DNA of 64,000 nucleotides from Deltaproteobacteria bacterium (GCA_021777755.1 JAJYDE010000015.1:1-64000); one strand, 5' to 3'. Numbered from the stretch's first letter, positions 8,467 through 17,319 are shown. Translations and numbers: made by a program. The notes: a model not told the origin generated them from the letters alone.

Positions 8467-8721
8467 ATGCCCATATTCGAGTTTGCATGCGCAACGTGCG
8501 GCAATATCTTTGAAAAGATAGTGTATGGGAAAAGCGAGGCGGTAAGCTGCGATAAGTGCGGCAGTTCGGAGCTGACCAAGCTTTTTCCCAGGCCCTCGAG
8601 CCTGTCTGGGGCAAAAACCGAAGGCGGACTCCCCGGACCGGGAGATACGGGGTGCCGCGGAGGCTCTCCGTCCTCGAAAGGATGCGTTCCCGGCAGTTGC
8701 CGCGGAAGAGCCATTTCCTGA
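8467..8721 (+). CDS. FmdB-family zinc ribbon protein
   Basis: An 84-residue protein with the FmdB/putative regulatory protein signature: MPIFEFACATCGNIFEKIV, then SCDKCGSSELTKLF, giving two CxxC knuckles. The tail is Gly/Ser-rich with three further cysteines (GDTGCRGG, SSKGCVPGSC). The ATG at 8467 follows CAGGAGTTACATCGTT, an AGGAG site at suitable spacing. FmdB proteins are widespread and of unclear function. It lies 34 bases after the NifX-like gene and is probably co-transcribed. Confidence 0.85.
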   Translation: MPIFEFACATCGNIFEKIVYGKSEAVSCDKCGSSELTKLFPRPSSLSGAKTEGGLPGPGDTGCRGGSPSSKGCVPGSCRGRAIS

Positions 8722-8786
8722 CAGACCGCCCGAGCGGGTTGGAAGATGTCCAAATGGGCGCCCCGGCGACTTCCAGCGCCCAGCCT

Positions 8787-9416
8787 TCATACCGTTGCTT
8801 CTTTACGCGCGCCTTCGCGGGCAACGCTCACGGGGACGCCCTCATAGGGAGTTCTGCGGGTATGTTTGAGGCTCTTGGGATCTCTGAACTGCTTTAGCAC
8901 CTCGATGCTGTCTTTGAGTCCCTTGTAGAGCCTGGCCATCTCGATAGCCATACCGGCCATGGAAGCCATTGCCTGAACGAAATTGACGTCGTCGAGGGTA
9001 AACTCCCAGGGCTCGGCGGTATAGACGCGCAAAACCCCAATCGATTGTCCGCCCGAAACGACAGGAACGGAAAGAATGGACACAATCCCTTCTTTGCGGG
9101 CCTCTTCGGGGTATTGAATTCTCGGATCGTCGGTCACATCGTAGATGGCCACCGGCCCCTCTTCGAGAGATTGTTTTATGGAGCGCGAGGCGTTGAGCGG
9201 CCCTTTTTCGATGTACTGTTTACTCAACCCGAAGGAGGCCGCCAGGTCGAGCTGGTCGGTGCGCCGATCCACCAGAAACAGCGCGCAGCCTTTGACATCG
9301 AGGGCGCTTTTAATGCTTTCCACGGTCAGGAGCACGACTTCCTCCGGGTCTTTGGAATGGGAGATGGCGCCGGCGACCCTGAGCAGAGTGTCATAGTTAA
9401 GAACTTGTCTTTTCAT
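8787..9416 (-). CDS. GAF-domain protein
   Basis: 209 residues with one GAF domain spanning about 10-165 (GAISHSKDPEEVVLLTVESI, GCALFLVDRRTDQLDLAASFGL, EGIVSILSVPVVSGGQSIGVLRVY, FVQAMASMAGMAIEMARLY). No catalytic or DNA-binding domain follows; the tail is basic. GAF domains bind small ligands or sense redox state, so this is a stand-alone sensor or adaptor. The ATG at 9416 has a perfect AGGAGG site; an upstream in-frame ATG at 9449 lacks one. Confidence 0.85.
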   Translation of the reverse strand: MKRQVLNYDTLLRVAGAISHSKDPEEVVLLTVESIKSALDVKGCALFLVDRRTDQLDLAASFGLSKQYIEKGPLNASRSIKQSLEEGPVAIYDVTDDPRIQYPEEARKEGIVSILSVPVVSGGQSIGVLRVYTAEPWEFTLDDVNFVQAMASMAGMAIEMARLYKGLKDSIEVLKQFRDPKSLKHTRRTPYEGVPVSVAREGARKEATV

Positions 9417-9542
9417 GACTTTTCCTCCTACGAGTTTATTGCAAACCATCCGCGGGTGTCCGAAAGAGATGCTTTAACAGGGAAAAAGGCCATTTTGTTG
9501 GTGGTATTGCAAAGGAAAGCATTGTATCGAGGTCTGTAAAGG

Positions 9543-9556
9543 GGAAACAAATTGCA
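9543..9556 (+). promoter_or_regulatory. Second copy of the GGAAACAAnTTGCA motif
   Basis: Matches the copy at 7699-7712 at 13 of 14 positions, same strand, 66 bases before the methyltransferase start at 9622. It could be a shared promoter element; the case rests only on the repetition. Confidence 0.3.
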
Positions 9557-9621
9557 TCCCCGCATTGGACATGAGGGGACTAAAAGCGCCTATTAGAATC
9601 TAAAGATAGTGGAGAACGAGC

Positions 9622-10437
9622 ATGGATGAGTGGGAGAGCAAGGCGATCATAAGAGATACCTTCAATCTGGTTTCGAACGGCTACGATAATGATGCGCTGA
9701 GATTTTTTCGAGATAGCGCGGAATATATGGCCGCCTGCTTCGATCTAAGAGGGGACGAGTTGGTGCTCGACGTTGCAACGGGGACGGGAGGGCTCGCCCT
9801 GGAGTTGGCCGAACGACTGCCGCGCGGCCGGGTTACCGGAGTCGACTTTTCGGAGGGGATGCTGGGGCAGGCGACGAAGAAAGCCGCGGGGCGCAATGCC
9901 CGCAATGTCGATTTTATCGAGATGGACATGCAAGCGCTCGAGTTTGGCAACGATTACTTTGACGCGGCGAGTTGCGCCTTCGGGATCTTTTTTGTGGAAG
10001 ATATGGCCGGCCAGCTAAACCACATCGCCGATAAGGTCAAGCCTGGCGGGAAGATCGTGGTGTCATCGTTTTACAAAAATTCTTTTCTACCTCTGCTCGA
10101 GTGTCTCTACAGTCAAATCGAAGCTTATGGGGTCCATCTGACAACGCCTGCATGGGACAAACTCTCTACGGAGGAAAAGTGTGCGACGCTTTATGAAAAG
10201 GCCGGCCTGCAAGAGGTCCGGATTGTTCGCAGGGCTGCCGGCTATTATTTGAGTAGCCCCGACGATTGGTGGAGCGTGCTCTTTGACGCCGGGTACCGCA
10301 GAGTACTCAACCGGCTCTCACCGGCGGCTCTGAATGCATTCAAGCGGGAACACCTCGATAAAATAGAAGAGTTTAGTACGAAAGACGGCATATGGCTCGA
10401 TGTGACAGTGTTGTACGCGACAGGTTCGAAGCCATGA
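9622..10437 (+). CDS. Class I SAM-dependent methyltransferase (UbiE-like)
   Basis: 271 residues. The SAM-binding motif I is LVLDVATGTGGLALELAERL, with the acidic residue after strand 2 in VTGVDFSEGMLGQA, motif II in NVDFIEMDMQALEF and a post-motif SCAFGIFF. The layout is that of the Methyltransf_11/UbiE group. The C-terminal third (YYLSSPDDWWSVLFDAGYRR) is typical of small-molecule methyltransferases. The substrate cannot be told from the sequence. It stands alone between convergent or divergent neighbours. Confidence 0.85.
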   Translation: MDEWESKAIIRDTFNLVSNGYDNDALRFFRDSAEYMAACFDLRGDELVLDVATGTGGLALELAERLPRGRVTGVDFSEGMLGQATKKAAGRNARNVDFIEMDMQALEFGNDYFDAASCAFGIFFVEDMAGQLNHIADKVKPGGKIVVSSFYKNSFLPLLECLYSQIEAYGVHLTTPAWDKLSTEEKCATLYEKAGLQEVRIVRRAAGYYLSSPDDWWSVLFDAGYRRVLNRLSPAALNAFKREHLDKIEEFSTKDGIWLDVTVLYATGSKP

Positions 10438-10553
10438 ATCACGGGCACGTCCCGAATGGGTCGCATCGGCGGGGCCAATCAAGATCGGGACGATAAATCG
10501 GTCGCCTCGGTGTACGAAAAGAAAGGGCGGCGAGGACAATCCTGGAAGAACCT

Positions 10554-10587
10554 GGCGGCGCCGGCCGCCAGCACGCCCGGCGCCGCC
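10554..10587. repeat. GC-rich inverted repeat between convergent genes
   Basis: GGCGGCGCCGG at 10554-10564 and CCGGCGCCGCC at 10577-10587, a perfect 11-base stem with a 12-base loop. It lies between the ends of the methyltransferase and CGGC-domain genes. No T run follows on either strand, so any terminator role is a guess. Confidence 0.6.
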
Positions 10588-10606
10588 CGAGAGTTCTCTT
10601 GCGCGA

Positions 10607-10951
10607 TCAATGATAGTCGTGTGTGCCGAGAATTACCGGGATTCCGGTCTTGTCTTTCAAGATCGAGGCAAGCTCCTCCGCGGTCGCATAAGGACAGCCT
10701 GGCTTGGCGCCCGCAAGGCAGGAACTCAAATAGACGGCATCGGGTTTTATCCCGGCCAGCTTTACCGCCATACCCAGGTTGGGCGCCGCACTTCGCCCCG
10801 GACATTCGCATTTGACAAAGGCGATCACCCGGGCAGGCTCGGTAAATTTACCTTCCCCGAGGGCGGCGGCTTTCAAACACCTCCATTCCCCGGGACAGCC
10901 ATACCCACTGTCCATGTAAGCCCCACAGCCCACGACAGCCACGTTCTTCAT
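10607..10951 (-). CDS. CGGC-domain (cysteine-rich metal-binding) protein
   Basis: 114 residues beginning MKNVAVVGCGAYMDSGYGCPG, with further cysteines in EWRCLKA, FVKCECPGR, LSSCLAG and KPGCPY, and the C-terminal VILGTHDYH. Spacing and order fit the CGGC domain family, thought to bind metal but not characterised. The ATG at 10951 is chosen over 10981 because it directly starts the conserved beta strand. Divergent from the Mrp-type gene at 11283. Confidence 0.8.
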   Translation of the reverse strand: MKNVAVVGCGAYMDSGYGCPGEWRCLKAAALGEGKFTEPARVIAFVKCECPGRSAAPNLGMAVKLAGIKPDAVYLSSCLAGAKPGCPYATAEELASILKDKTGIPVILGTHDYH

Positions 10952-11129
10952 CGGTCCTTTTCTCCTTTTCCGCTCCAGCAATTATTGATTACAATGATAA
11001 GATATCTTAAATCCGGCTTGCAGTCCGAGCAATGGTCGTGCCATGGAGAGGAAACGGACTTTCGGGGGCGCATCCATCCTTTCGCCTTGCCTTTTGCATA
11101 GTGCGGTCCGCACCCGCGAAGGGGAGCCG

Positions 11130-11261
11130 ATGGAACCGAATGTCCCCGGGCAGCCGGCCCTGGAGATTAAAAACGCCTCCCGGTCCAACGCGGGCATTCA
11201 TCTCTTTTTTTGCAATCCGATGGCACGGAGGTTGCTCGAATCGAGCATTATCAATCAATAA
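11130..11261 (+). CDS. Possible 43-residue small protein ahead of the Mrp-type gene
   Basis: ATG at 11130 is preceded by GAAGGGGAG and the frame runs to TAA 21 bases before the Mrp-type gene. The product (MEPNVPGQPALEIKNASRSN at its start) matches nothing I recognise. It may be a leader peptide, a remnant, or chance. Confidence 0.25.
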   Translation: MEPNVPGQPALEIKNASRSNAGIHLFFCNPMARRLLESSIINQ

Positions 11262-11282
11262 TGAAGAAAGGGGAATCATTTC

Positions 11283-12170
11283 ATGAGTTCATCCGAAGGG
11301 GTACAGTGCGGCCACGGTCAACAGCAGACGGCGGAGGAAAACGCCCGAATCCAGGATCAGTTGAGCCGTATAGGCCACAAGCTGCTCGTCATGAGCGGCA
11401 AGGGCGGGGTTGGCAAGAGCAGCGTGGCGGCCTACCTGGCTCTTGGTTTGGCGAAGCTGGGTCGCAGGGTAGGCTTGATGGACGTCGATCTTCACGGACC
11501 GAGCATCCCGCGCATGTTCGGCTTGGAGGGGGTTTTCGGCTTCAGCCCCGACAAGCGCATGATTCCTCATGCCTACAATGAGCGGCTGCACATCGTCTCG
11601 ATCGAATGCCTTCTGGAAGACAGGGATGCGGCGGTTATCTGGCGCGGCCCGATCAAGCACGGGGTGATCAAACAGTTCATTTCGGATGTGGACTGGGGGA
11701 ATTTGGATTTTCTGGTCATCGATTCGCCTCCCGGAACGGGAGATGAACCGCTTAGCGTGATTCAAACCATCCCGGACGCCAAGGCTGTGATTGTCACCAC
11801 CCCGCAGGAAATCGCCCTGGCGGACGTGAGAAAGTCGATAAACTTCTGCAAACAGGTCCACATGCCGATGCTGGGGCTTGTGGAAAACATGAGCGGCTTC
11901 GTCTGCCCCCACTGCAACACCGAAACACCTCTTCTGGGAAAGGGCGGAGGAGCACGAACCGCGGCGCAGATGGACATTCCCTTTCTGGGAAGCCTGCCGT
12001 TCGATCCACGCATGGTGGAGGCATCGGACAAGGGCAGGCCTCTTTTGGAAAACCCCGACGACAGCCCTCTTTTGACCGCCCTGGAGCGCTTTACGAATGA
12101 AGTGGTGAATCGCTGCGGGACGGCCGGCGCCAGGCTTAAAATGTTTTCGGGCGGAGGGTGTCCGAAGTAG
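11283..12170 (+). CDS. Mrp/NBP35-type P-loop Fe-S carrier ATPase
   Basis: 295 residues. Deviant Walker A MSGKGGVGKSSVAAYLALGL at about 37-56, switch I GLMDVDLHGPSIPRMFG, Walker B region FLVIDSPPGTGDEP, and TTPQEIALADVRKSINFC. The pair C-P-H-C in GFVCPHCNTET is the cluster-bridging CxxC of the family. The N terminus has one cysteine (GVQCGHG), and the C terminus another near FSGGGCPK. Members carry and transfer [4Fe-4S] clusters in the cytoplasm. ATG at 11283 follows a GAAAGGGG site. Confidence 0.92.
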   Translation: MSSSEGVQCGHGQQQTAEENARIQDQLSRIGHKLLVMSGKGGVGKSSVAAYLALGLAKLGRRVGLMDVDLHGPSIPRMFGLEGVFGFSPDKRMIPHAYNERLHIVSIECLLEDRDAAVIWRGPIKHGVIKQFISDVDWGNLDFLVIDSPPGTGDEPLSVIQTIPDAKAVIVTTPQEIALADVRKSINFCKQVHMPMLGLVENMSGFVCPHCNTETPLLGKGGGARTAAQMDIPFLGSLPFDPRMVEASDKGRPLLENPDDSPLLTALERFTNEVVNRCGTAGARLKMFSGGGCPK

Positions 12171-12430
12171 GACTGGGAGCGGGGAGCAGCAGGAACCGCC
12201 CCCCGCGACCTCCATTGCCAAGCATCGAGCAAGGAGGCTTTTCAGCTCCCACCTTATAAGCCGCTCCAGGGTGTTTCCCGGCGGAACTTGCCTTCTTTTC
12301 TCCTGATTTTAGGCCGATCATCCGCGCAGGCGGGAAAAAATTGCATTGAAAGCCGGTCCGAATTGTAATAACAAGTTGCCGAACGAAGCGCTTAATCGAG
12401 TTACACAGCCAAAGAATTCGGGAGACCCAA

Positions 12431-13111
12431 ATGAATCTATGGGCGGATTTTCTCACGAACAAGCAACGCGTGATCCATAAATGGAAACACTATTTTCCCG
12501 TGTACGAACGTCACTTTGGAGCGTGGCGAGACAGATCCCTGGTCTTCATCGAGATCGGCGCAGGCAACGGCGGTTCCCTGCAAATGTGGAAGCGCTACTT
12601 CGGACCAAACGCCACGATAATCGGGATCGATAACAGGGAAGAGTGCAAGAATTTCGAGGAGGATCAAATTGAGATACGCATCGGGTCCCAACAGGATCAT
12701 TCTTTTCTAAAAAAGGTAGTCGACGAGTTTGGACAACCGGATATTGTTCTCGACGATGGAAGCCATATAATGGAGCACATCTCCGCTTCATTCGAATTTT
12801 TTTATCCTCTGGTCACCAAGAATGGCGTTTATATGGTGGAGGATCTGCACACGTGCTATTGGGATGAATTCGGAGGCGGACTGGGTAATCCGTCTACGTT
12901 TATCGAAATTTCCAAGAATCTGATTGACAAGTTGAATGCGGAGCATACGCGCGGAGTTCTTTCTCCGGATCAGTTTACCGCAACCACATTGTCCATGCAT
13001 TTTTACGACAGCATGATAGTGTTTGAAAAAGGCACGCATACTAAAAAATTCGCGCCAAGAATAGGGGCATCTTCCAGTTTAGGCCAAAGACTTGAGGGGC
13101 TCTTCAAATGA
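12431..13111 (+). CDS. Class I SAM-dependent methyltransferase (glycan/antibiotic type)
   Basis: 226 residues. Motif I is LVFIEIGAGNGGSLQMWKRY, followed by TIIGIDNREECKNF, IEIRIGSQQD and IVLDDGSHIMEH; this pattern matches methyltransferases found in surface-polysaccharide and macrolide clusters (Methyltransf_24-like). The substrate is not evident. Downstream on the opposite strand are a GT2 glycosyltransferase and another methyltransferase, which suggests glycan decoration. GGGAG precedes the ATG. Confidence 0.8.
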   Translation: MNLWADFLTNKQRVIHKWKHYFPVYERHFGAWRDRSLVFIEIGAGNGGSLQMWKRYFGPNATIIGIDNREECKNFEEDQIEIRIGSQQDHSFLKKVVDEFGQPDIVLDDGSHIMEHISASFEFFYPLVTKNGVYMVEDLHTCYWDEFGGGLGNPSTFIEISKNLIDKLNAEHTRGVLSPDQFTATTLSMHFYDSMIVFEKGTHTKKFAPRIGASSSLGQRLEGLFK

Positions 13112-13224
13112 GTACACCTCGCGTTGTCGCGATTCGCAATCTCCCTGGCTTCAGAGGCCGCAACCATTCCGGCCCGCGCACCGGGTCGATGGAGAACTCA
13201 TTTTTTTTGACCAAAAAGACCTAA
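13108..13224 (+). CDS. Short frame coupled by ATGA to the methyltransferase (possibly a remnant)
   Basis: An ATGA overlap (13108-13111) would couple this 38-codon frame to the gene before it, as for true operon partners. The product starts MSTPRVVAIRNLPGF and ends in ENSFFLTKKT inside the end of the convergent gene. I think a longer gene once followed here and was cut off, but no homology can be shown. Confidence 0.3.
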   Translation: MSTPRVVAIRNLPGFRGRNHSGPRTGSMENSFFLTKKT

Positions 13225-14253
13225 CAACCGAACGACACTGTCACAGCAACGTTTTGCAAATCCATCGGGCGGAAAAGAACCGGCGGGGCAGGCTCGGTGT
13301 TGAGGGCGATTGCGCGATCGGCGAATAAATTTGGAAGATTTGGCGCCGCCATTCATCGCTTTTCTGGCTGATTGCTCGATCATTGGCATGACCTGCGGAG
13401 CAAGAGTCCCGAAATACCAAGGCCTGATAGAAGCCTGAGCAAACGGTTTGCCTCGCAAGCGAACATATTCCTTATGGAATTCTTCCCAGGGCGAGGTTTG
13501 CGAATTGGTGGCAACTCCATTGTGGACTTGATGGAAAGTCCCTTCCCCCAGCAAAATTATGAGCTGGGCATCCTGCAATGTGCAAGCGCGCACATAGGTA
13601 TCCAGATTCACGAGGCCGCCCCCGGGACAGGCAAAATTTTGATCGAAGCCGCCAAGTTCGAGCCACATATCTCTATTCATAAAGAGAGCATTCGATTCAG
13701 AAATAGGCAAAAAGAACCCTTTATTCGACGAGCTTGCAAAAACCGATATATCGAAAAGCCTGTATCCATCGGCAGTCCAGTCCACGTCGTCCAACAATTT
13801 GTCCTCTATGTCCTGATTGTACCCTTTCTTGATACTAACCATCTGTTGTTCTCTGCCAAGATGAAATCCAAGCGTTGATACCACAGGTCTATGATGAAGT
13901 TTAGAGGCCAGCAGCACATTTTGTAAAAGCCCTGGAGATGCTATTCTTGCTCCATCTATCATTACACCTATTATGTTGGCTTTTGCATGTCGAATACCTT
14001 TGTTGACAGCTGCTGAAGGAGATTGGGAGGCATTATCCATGTTAATCACTATAATATTGGATTCAATAGATCGGCAGTCTTCAAGATAGGCAGTATCCAG
14101 CGATCCATTGTCTACAACTATTATCTCATACTGAGATTTATTAATTCCAACTTGCATCCTGGTTGACAGAGAGTAAAGGGTGCGTTTGAGCTCCCGTGCC
14201 ATATTATAAGAAATTACAACCACGGATACAGAGGGTAAAGTCTCTTGGACCAT
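13198..14253 (-). CDS. GT2-family glycosyltransferase
   Basis: 351 residues with an N-terminal GT-A fold: SVSVVVISYNMARELKRTLY, YEIIVVDNGSLDTAYLEDC, IIVINMDNASQSPSAAVNKG and NIIGVMIDGARIASPGLLQN (the DGA replacing a DxD). A later WLELGGFDQNFACPGGG matches the acceptor-side motif of GT2 enzymes. The C-terminal 100 residues are basic. The second half is noticeably AT-richer than the window average, a sign of possible transfer. It lies 36 bases after the methyltransferase at 15069 on the same strand. Confidence 0.85.
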   Translation of the reverse strand: MVQETLPSVSVVVISYNMARELKRTLYSLSTRMQVGINKSQYEIIVVDNGSLDTAYLEDCRSIESNIIVINMDNASQSPSAAVNKGIRHAKANIIGVMIDGARIASPGLLQNVLLASKLHHRPVVSTLGFHLGREQQMVSIKKGYNQDIEDKLLDDVDWTADGYRLFDISVFASSSNKGFFLPISESNALFMNRDMWLELGGFDQNFACPGGGLVNLDTYVRACTLQDAQLIILLGEGTFHQVHNGVATNSQTSPWEEFHKEYVRLRGKPFAQASIRPWYFGTLAPQVMPMIEQSARKAMNGGAKSSKFIRRSRNRPQHRACPAGSFPPDGFAKRCCDSVVRLLGLFGQKK

Positions 14254-14289
14254 AATGGGTAATCCTTTTTACATTCCGAGGGTAGCGAG

Positions 14290-15069
14290 TCAGGCGCGGA
14301 ATTGTTTTTTCAGCGTCGAACCTGCTATGCCACTGTCGCGCGCTCCGCGGAGTTCTTTGAGGAGGGCTCGAATCATCCTGTCATCGGGGGCCAAGGCGCT
14401 AGTACGCTCCAATATTTCCCGCGGAGGTGCCTGGCGGTATTCATCGGTCAATCCTCGCGCGAGGTCGCTGTAACACTGGCCGAGATGTCGGTTGCCCGGA
14501 TCGAGTCCGACGACCATCAACAGTCCAGTGGGATGGGTATCGACAGGCAGAAGCAGCAAGTCGGGCCGTTGAGTTTGGAGACACGGGATGATCTTCCAAA
14601 TGTCGCCGGTCCAGACCCGGCTCTGACGGTGGCGTTGAGACTGCACCGGATGATTGGGGAAAATGTCGTCAAAGACGATAAGCGAAGCTGAATGTGCGTA
14701 TTGCTCGATATGCAGAAAATCGCGCAGGGCAAATTCGGCGAGATGCATGCCGTCAATGAAGGCCAAATCGATGGACTCTTTCAGGGCCGAAGCTGCCTCA
14801 ACTTCAAAAAACTTGTCACTGGTCATCGGATAAATCCGGGTTTTTCTTGAGAGCCGGGCGGTGATATCAGGGGCTGGATCGATGCCGATGGCCTGGCATT
14901 TGCTCAGTTTGAGGCTGGCGCCATTGCGGACACCGATTTCCACATACAAACGCGGAGAGAGCATTTTGTGCACAAACCGAAGAAACTTCAGGTAGGGCAT
15001 GGCGCCTGACATCAGATCGATATCCTGAGTCGATGCACCTTGAAAAACAACATGCTCTTGTGGGGAGGG
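14290..15069 (-). CDS. Class I SAM-dependent methyltransferase
   Basis: 259 residues. It contains SPRLYVEIGVRNGASLKLSK (motif I), QAIGIDPAPDI and SIDLAFIDGMHLAEFALRDF, then LIVFDDIFPNHPVQSQR, the Methyltransf_24 pattern of enzymes acting on sugars of surface glycans. The ATG at 15069 has GAAAGGA before it; the frame is open to 15132, but that stretch is polar and poorly conserved-looking. Probably works with the adjacent glycosyltransferase. Confidence 0.78.
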   Translation of the reverse strand, partial: PSPQEHVVFQGASTQDIDLMSGAMPYLKFLRFVHKMLSPRLYVEIGVRNGASLKLSKCQAIGIDPAPDITARLSRKTRIYPMTSDKFFEVEAASALKESIDLAFIDGMHLAEFALRDFLHIEQYAHSASLIVFDDIFPNHPVQSQRHRQSRVWTGDIWKIIPCLQTQRPDLLLLPVDTHPTGLLMVVGLDPGNRHLGQCYSDLARGLTDEYRQAPPREILERTSALAPDDRMIRALLKELRGARDSGIAGSTLKKQFRA

Positions 15070-15614
15070 CATGGATTTTTTCCTTTCATCGGATTGAGTT
15101 TGCCCCGCCTCGAGTTCGGCAAGCGCTCTCAAAGCGATGTCATTTTCACATGGTCATTTCGAAATAGGGTTTTCTAAGACTACAGGATGTCAGAAAGATT
15201 TTCAACAAGCCGGAGTGAGGTCCTTGAGGGCCGGTGGTTCAAACGGGCGGCAAAACGCTTTCCCCGATCCGGTTGAGAGCATGGTCGAACCTGCCCGACA
15301 TGGAAAGGACCTGGAAGTGGAGCCGCCTGGCTTTGGCCGACTTCCGGGCTTAAATTACAGGAAACAACATGAATGGCGGATGTAATGGCGGGCAAAACGA
15401 CGGAGGCTCAGGTTTCGGGCGCGGGGCCAACCGGAGTTGCGACGGCATATTTTCAGGCCAGTGCGGGCATGGGGGTCCAGGTGTGATAGAGCGTGGGGCC
15501 GGCCCGGCCCTGGAGACCACCTGCGCCAAAGGAGGTTTGAGATCGACCTCGCATGCCGAGCCCCGGCACATCCCGGCGCGCCCCGGCAAGTGCTCGCGTG
15601 GCAGTCGTACCCGC
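15070..15614. other. Intergenic region, no convincing gene
   Basis: Very GC-rich. A plus-strand ATG at 15369 opens a Gly/Cys-rich frame (MNGGCNGGQNDGGSGFG) with no homology I know; it continues antisense into the DUF3618-like gene, so it is probably not real. Confidence 0.4.
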
Positions 15615-16241
15615 TCAGGGGCTCAATCTTTCCTTGAGGATCCTTTCGGTGCTCTTTATGAACTCTTCGCCCGTTTCAACCGCCTTGTAGAAAAGATCGG
15701 TTTTGAGTTCTTCGACCTTTTCGGAATTGATTCCGGGAAGAACGCCCGACATCGCCACGCCCAATGCCAGAACCGAAAGGCCCAGCGCCATGGAGCCAAA
15801 AGAAGCGACCCCGGGCTTTGTTTTCCCAAAGCCCCGGGTTTCTTCCTCCACAGAACCCGTCATGGCCTCTTCTTCCATCTTTTCTTCCACATTTTCCTCC
15901 CAGCCGACTTCGCTGTCGGATTTTCTTCCGGAATAAAGGCTCAAAAGCACCAGCCCCGCCCCGGCTCCCATAATAAAGACGGGCAAGGGATCCCGGCGTA
16001 CGGAATCCAATACTTTGTTCAAGGTTGCCTTCATTGTAACTCCTAACCCGCTGATTGCCGGTTTTAGCCGTTCGGTGAAAAATTCGCTCCCCCTGGCCGC
16101 CAACATCCGTGAAAGGGATTCGACGGAAAGCCCGCCTCCTATTTGACGCAGATTTTCCTCGATCTGAATTTCAGTTCGTTCGATCTCCTCCCTCAATCGG
16201 CCGATCGTATCTTCTCCGTTGAGAAAAAGTTTCTCCATCAT
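15615..16241 (-). CDS. DUF3618-like membrane-associated protein
   Basis: 208 residues. An N-terminal helical region (TIGRLREEIERTEIQIEENL) resembles DUF3618, followed by two hydrophobic stretches (LPVFIMGAGAGLVLLSLYSG near 90-110 and FGSMALGLSVLALGVAMSGV near 148-168) separated by an acidic linker. Proteins of this kind usually lie after a DUF1469/holin-like gene and may shape the envelope or membrane stress response; here the expected partner survives only as fragments at 16355-16492. Function unknown. Confidence 0.65.
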   Translation of the reverse strand: MMEKLFLNGEDTIGRLREEIERTEIQIEENLRQIGGGLSVESLSRMLAARGSEFFTERLKPAISGLGVTMKATLNKVLDSVRRDPLPVFIMGAGAGLVLLSLYSGRKSDSEVGWEENVEEKMEEEAMTGSVEEETRGFGKTKPGVASFGSMALGLSVLALGVAMSGVLPGINSEKVEELKTDLFYKAVETGEEFIKSTERILKERLSP

Positions 16242-16354
16242 GCCGCCTCCTCCCCGACCTCGCTCCGCGGTTGCATGGTTTCCGTGGAACGGCCAGGGGT
16301 GAAATGGCGTGTTGATTGGAAATTCCCATCCCCGTAATCAATAGGCCAACAAGC

Positions 16355-16492
16355 CGAAGCAAGGAGTCCTCCGCGCATTGCGGCCTTGAACTCCATTTCC
16401 ATCTTTGCCGGTTCGATTTCCTGCCGAATCAGTTTGGCCTCGCTTTGCAAAAAGGTCGTGGGATAGCCTTTCCAAAGGCTTATCGATACCAT
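16355..16492 (-). pseudogene. Remnant of a DUF1469 (YqjE/holin-like) gene
   Basis: The frame from 16492 encodes a stretch containing SEAKLIRQEIEPAKMEMEFK, the conserved amphipathic helix found in DUF1469 proteins, then GGLLAS and loses similarity before the two membrane helices that should follow. It directly precedes the DUF3618-like gene, the usual gene order. Read as a 3'-deleted remnant. Confidence 0.55.
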
Positions 16493-16544
16493 TTGGCCGC
16501 ATCCGCGGCCCCCGGGAAACAGTTCTCAACTGTCGGGTTCAAAA

Positions 16545-16742
16545 TCATCCCTTATGGCGCCAAGAGCATCTTTTGCCTGTATCACGCAGGTCCTGTGAAT
16601 CCCGGATAAGACAGTCGCGCAAGCGGGCAGCGTTTCTTTGCGCCTCATCGACTTCGCGCTCCAGTTGGTCCGGGGTGCCGGCTCCAGGGTTGTGGTCATA
16701 ACGGCGTTTCCGGACCTTGGGGAAGGGTTGGTGGCCGCGCAA
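16545..16742 (-). pseudogene. Remnant of a DUF3618-like gene
   Basis: The frame includes TPDQLEREVDEAQRNAARLR, which matches the DUF3618 opening helix (PEELEREIEETR pattern), but there is no credible start and the frame soon becomes unrelated (KRCSWRHKG). A second, degraded relative of the family at 15615. Confidence 0.45.
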
Positions 16743-16802
16743 GCAACCAAGAGGCGGACAATGCCAAAAGGAATGGATATCCCGAAAACCCGATCGTGGA
16801 GG

Positions 16803-16994
16803 TCAGGGGCCCTTTTGTACTTCTTGCATCAAAAGATCATGAGTGTTCCGCTTGGACTTCTTCGCGTCCATGTCGAATGCTTTTCCGGCCGCCTCGAAGG
16901 TTTTGGTCGTGATGGCTTTCCCGTCGGGACTCGTGCCCGCATGGCCCTTTCCGTGATCGTCGTCCGGTTTCCCGCACCCACAGTTGTAGCACAT
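16803..16994 (-). CDS. Small conserved cysteine-bearing protein
   Basis: 63 residues starting MCYNCGCGKPDDDHGKGHAG, then a short helical tail (KKSKRNTHDLLMQEVQKG). The CYNCGCG start with PDDD is a pattern I recall from small uncharacterised proteins in many anaerobes; three cysteines in six residues suggest metal binding. GAGGAG precedes the ATG by six bases. Function unknown. Confidence 0.7.
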   Translation of the reverse strand: MCYNCGCGKPDDDHGKGHAGTSPDGKAITTKTFEAAGKAFDMDAKKSKRNTHDLLMQEVQKGP

Positions 16995-17319
16995 TGATTT
17001 GACTCCTCTTCGAGCTGATTCGGTGGGAGGAACAATCTGAAAATGAGGTTAAGGAGCGCCCCGGGGATAGTCAAGTGCGGGGTCCGGAGTGTATCTCCTC
17101 AAGGCGGAAACCGAGAAGATGCAGAAATGCTCCTCCCGAATAATAGTTCAATGCGAATTGTTTGGCGGCTCGGTCCATCGAGTCGTGAGGGCTCCCCGCG
17201 TGCACGCCGCGCCACACTAATACGTCAGGCCACGGGTTTCCACGGATTAGGCGGAGCGCATTCGCATTGAAGACGAAGTGCGCTCCGTTCAGGCTATATC
17301 TGGTGTGCGGTCTTTGAGT
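16995..17319. other. Intergenic region with an inverted repeat
   Basis: No gene seen. CGGAGCGCA at 17252-17260 pairs with TGCGCTCCG at 17279-17287, a 9-base stem just past the end of the alcohol dehydrogenase gene; no T run follows on the minus strand. Confidence 0.45.

Noticed and set aside
11289-12221. A 310-codon minus-strand frame
   Set aside because: Antisense to the Mrp-type ATPase gene.
15369-16046. Plus-strand frame starting with a Gly/Cys-rich segment
   Set aside because: No homology, no ribosome site, and most of it is antisense to the DUF3618-like gene.
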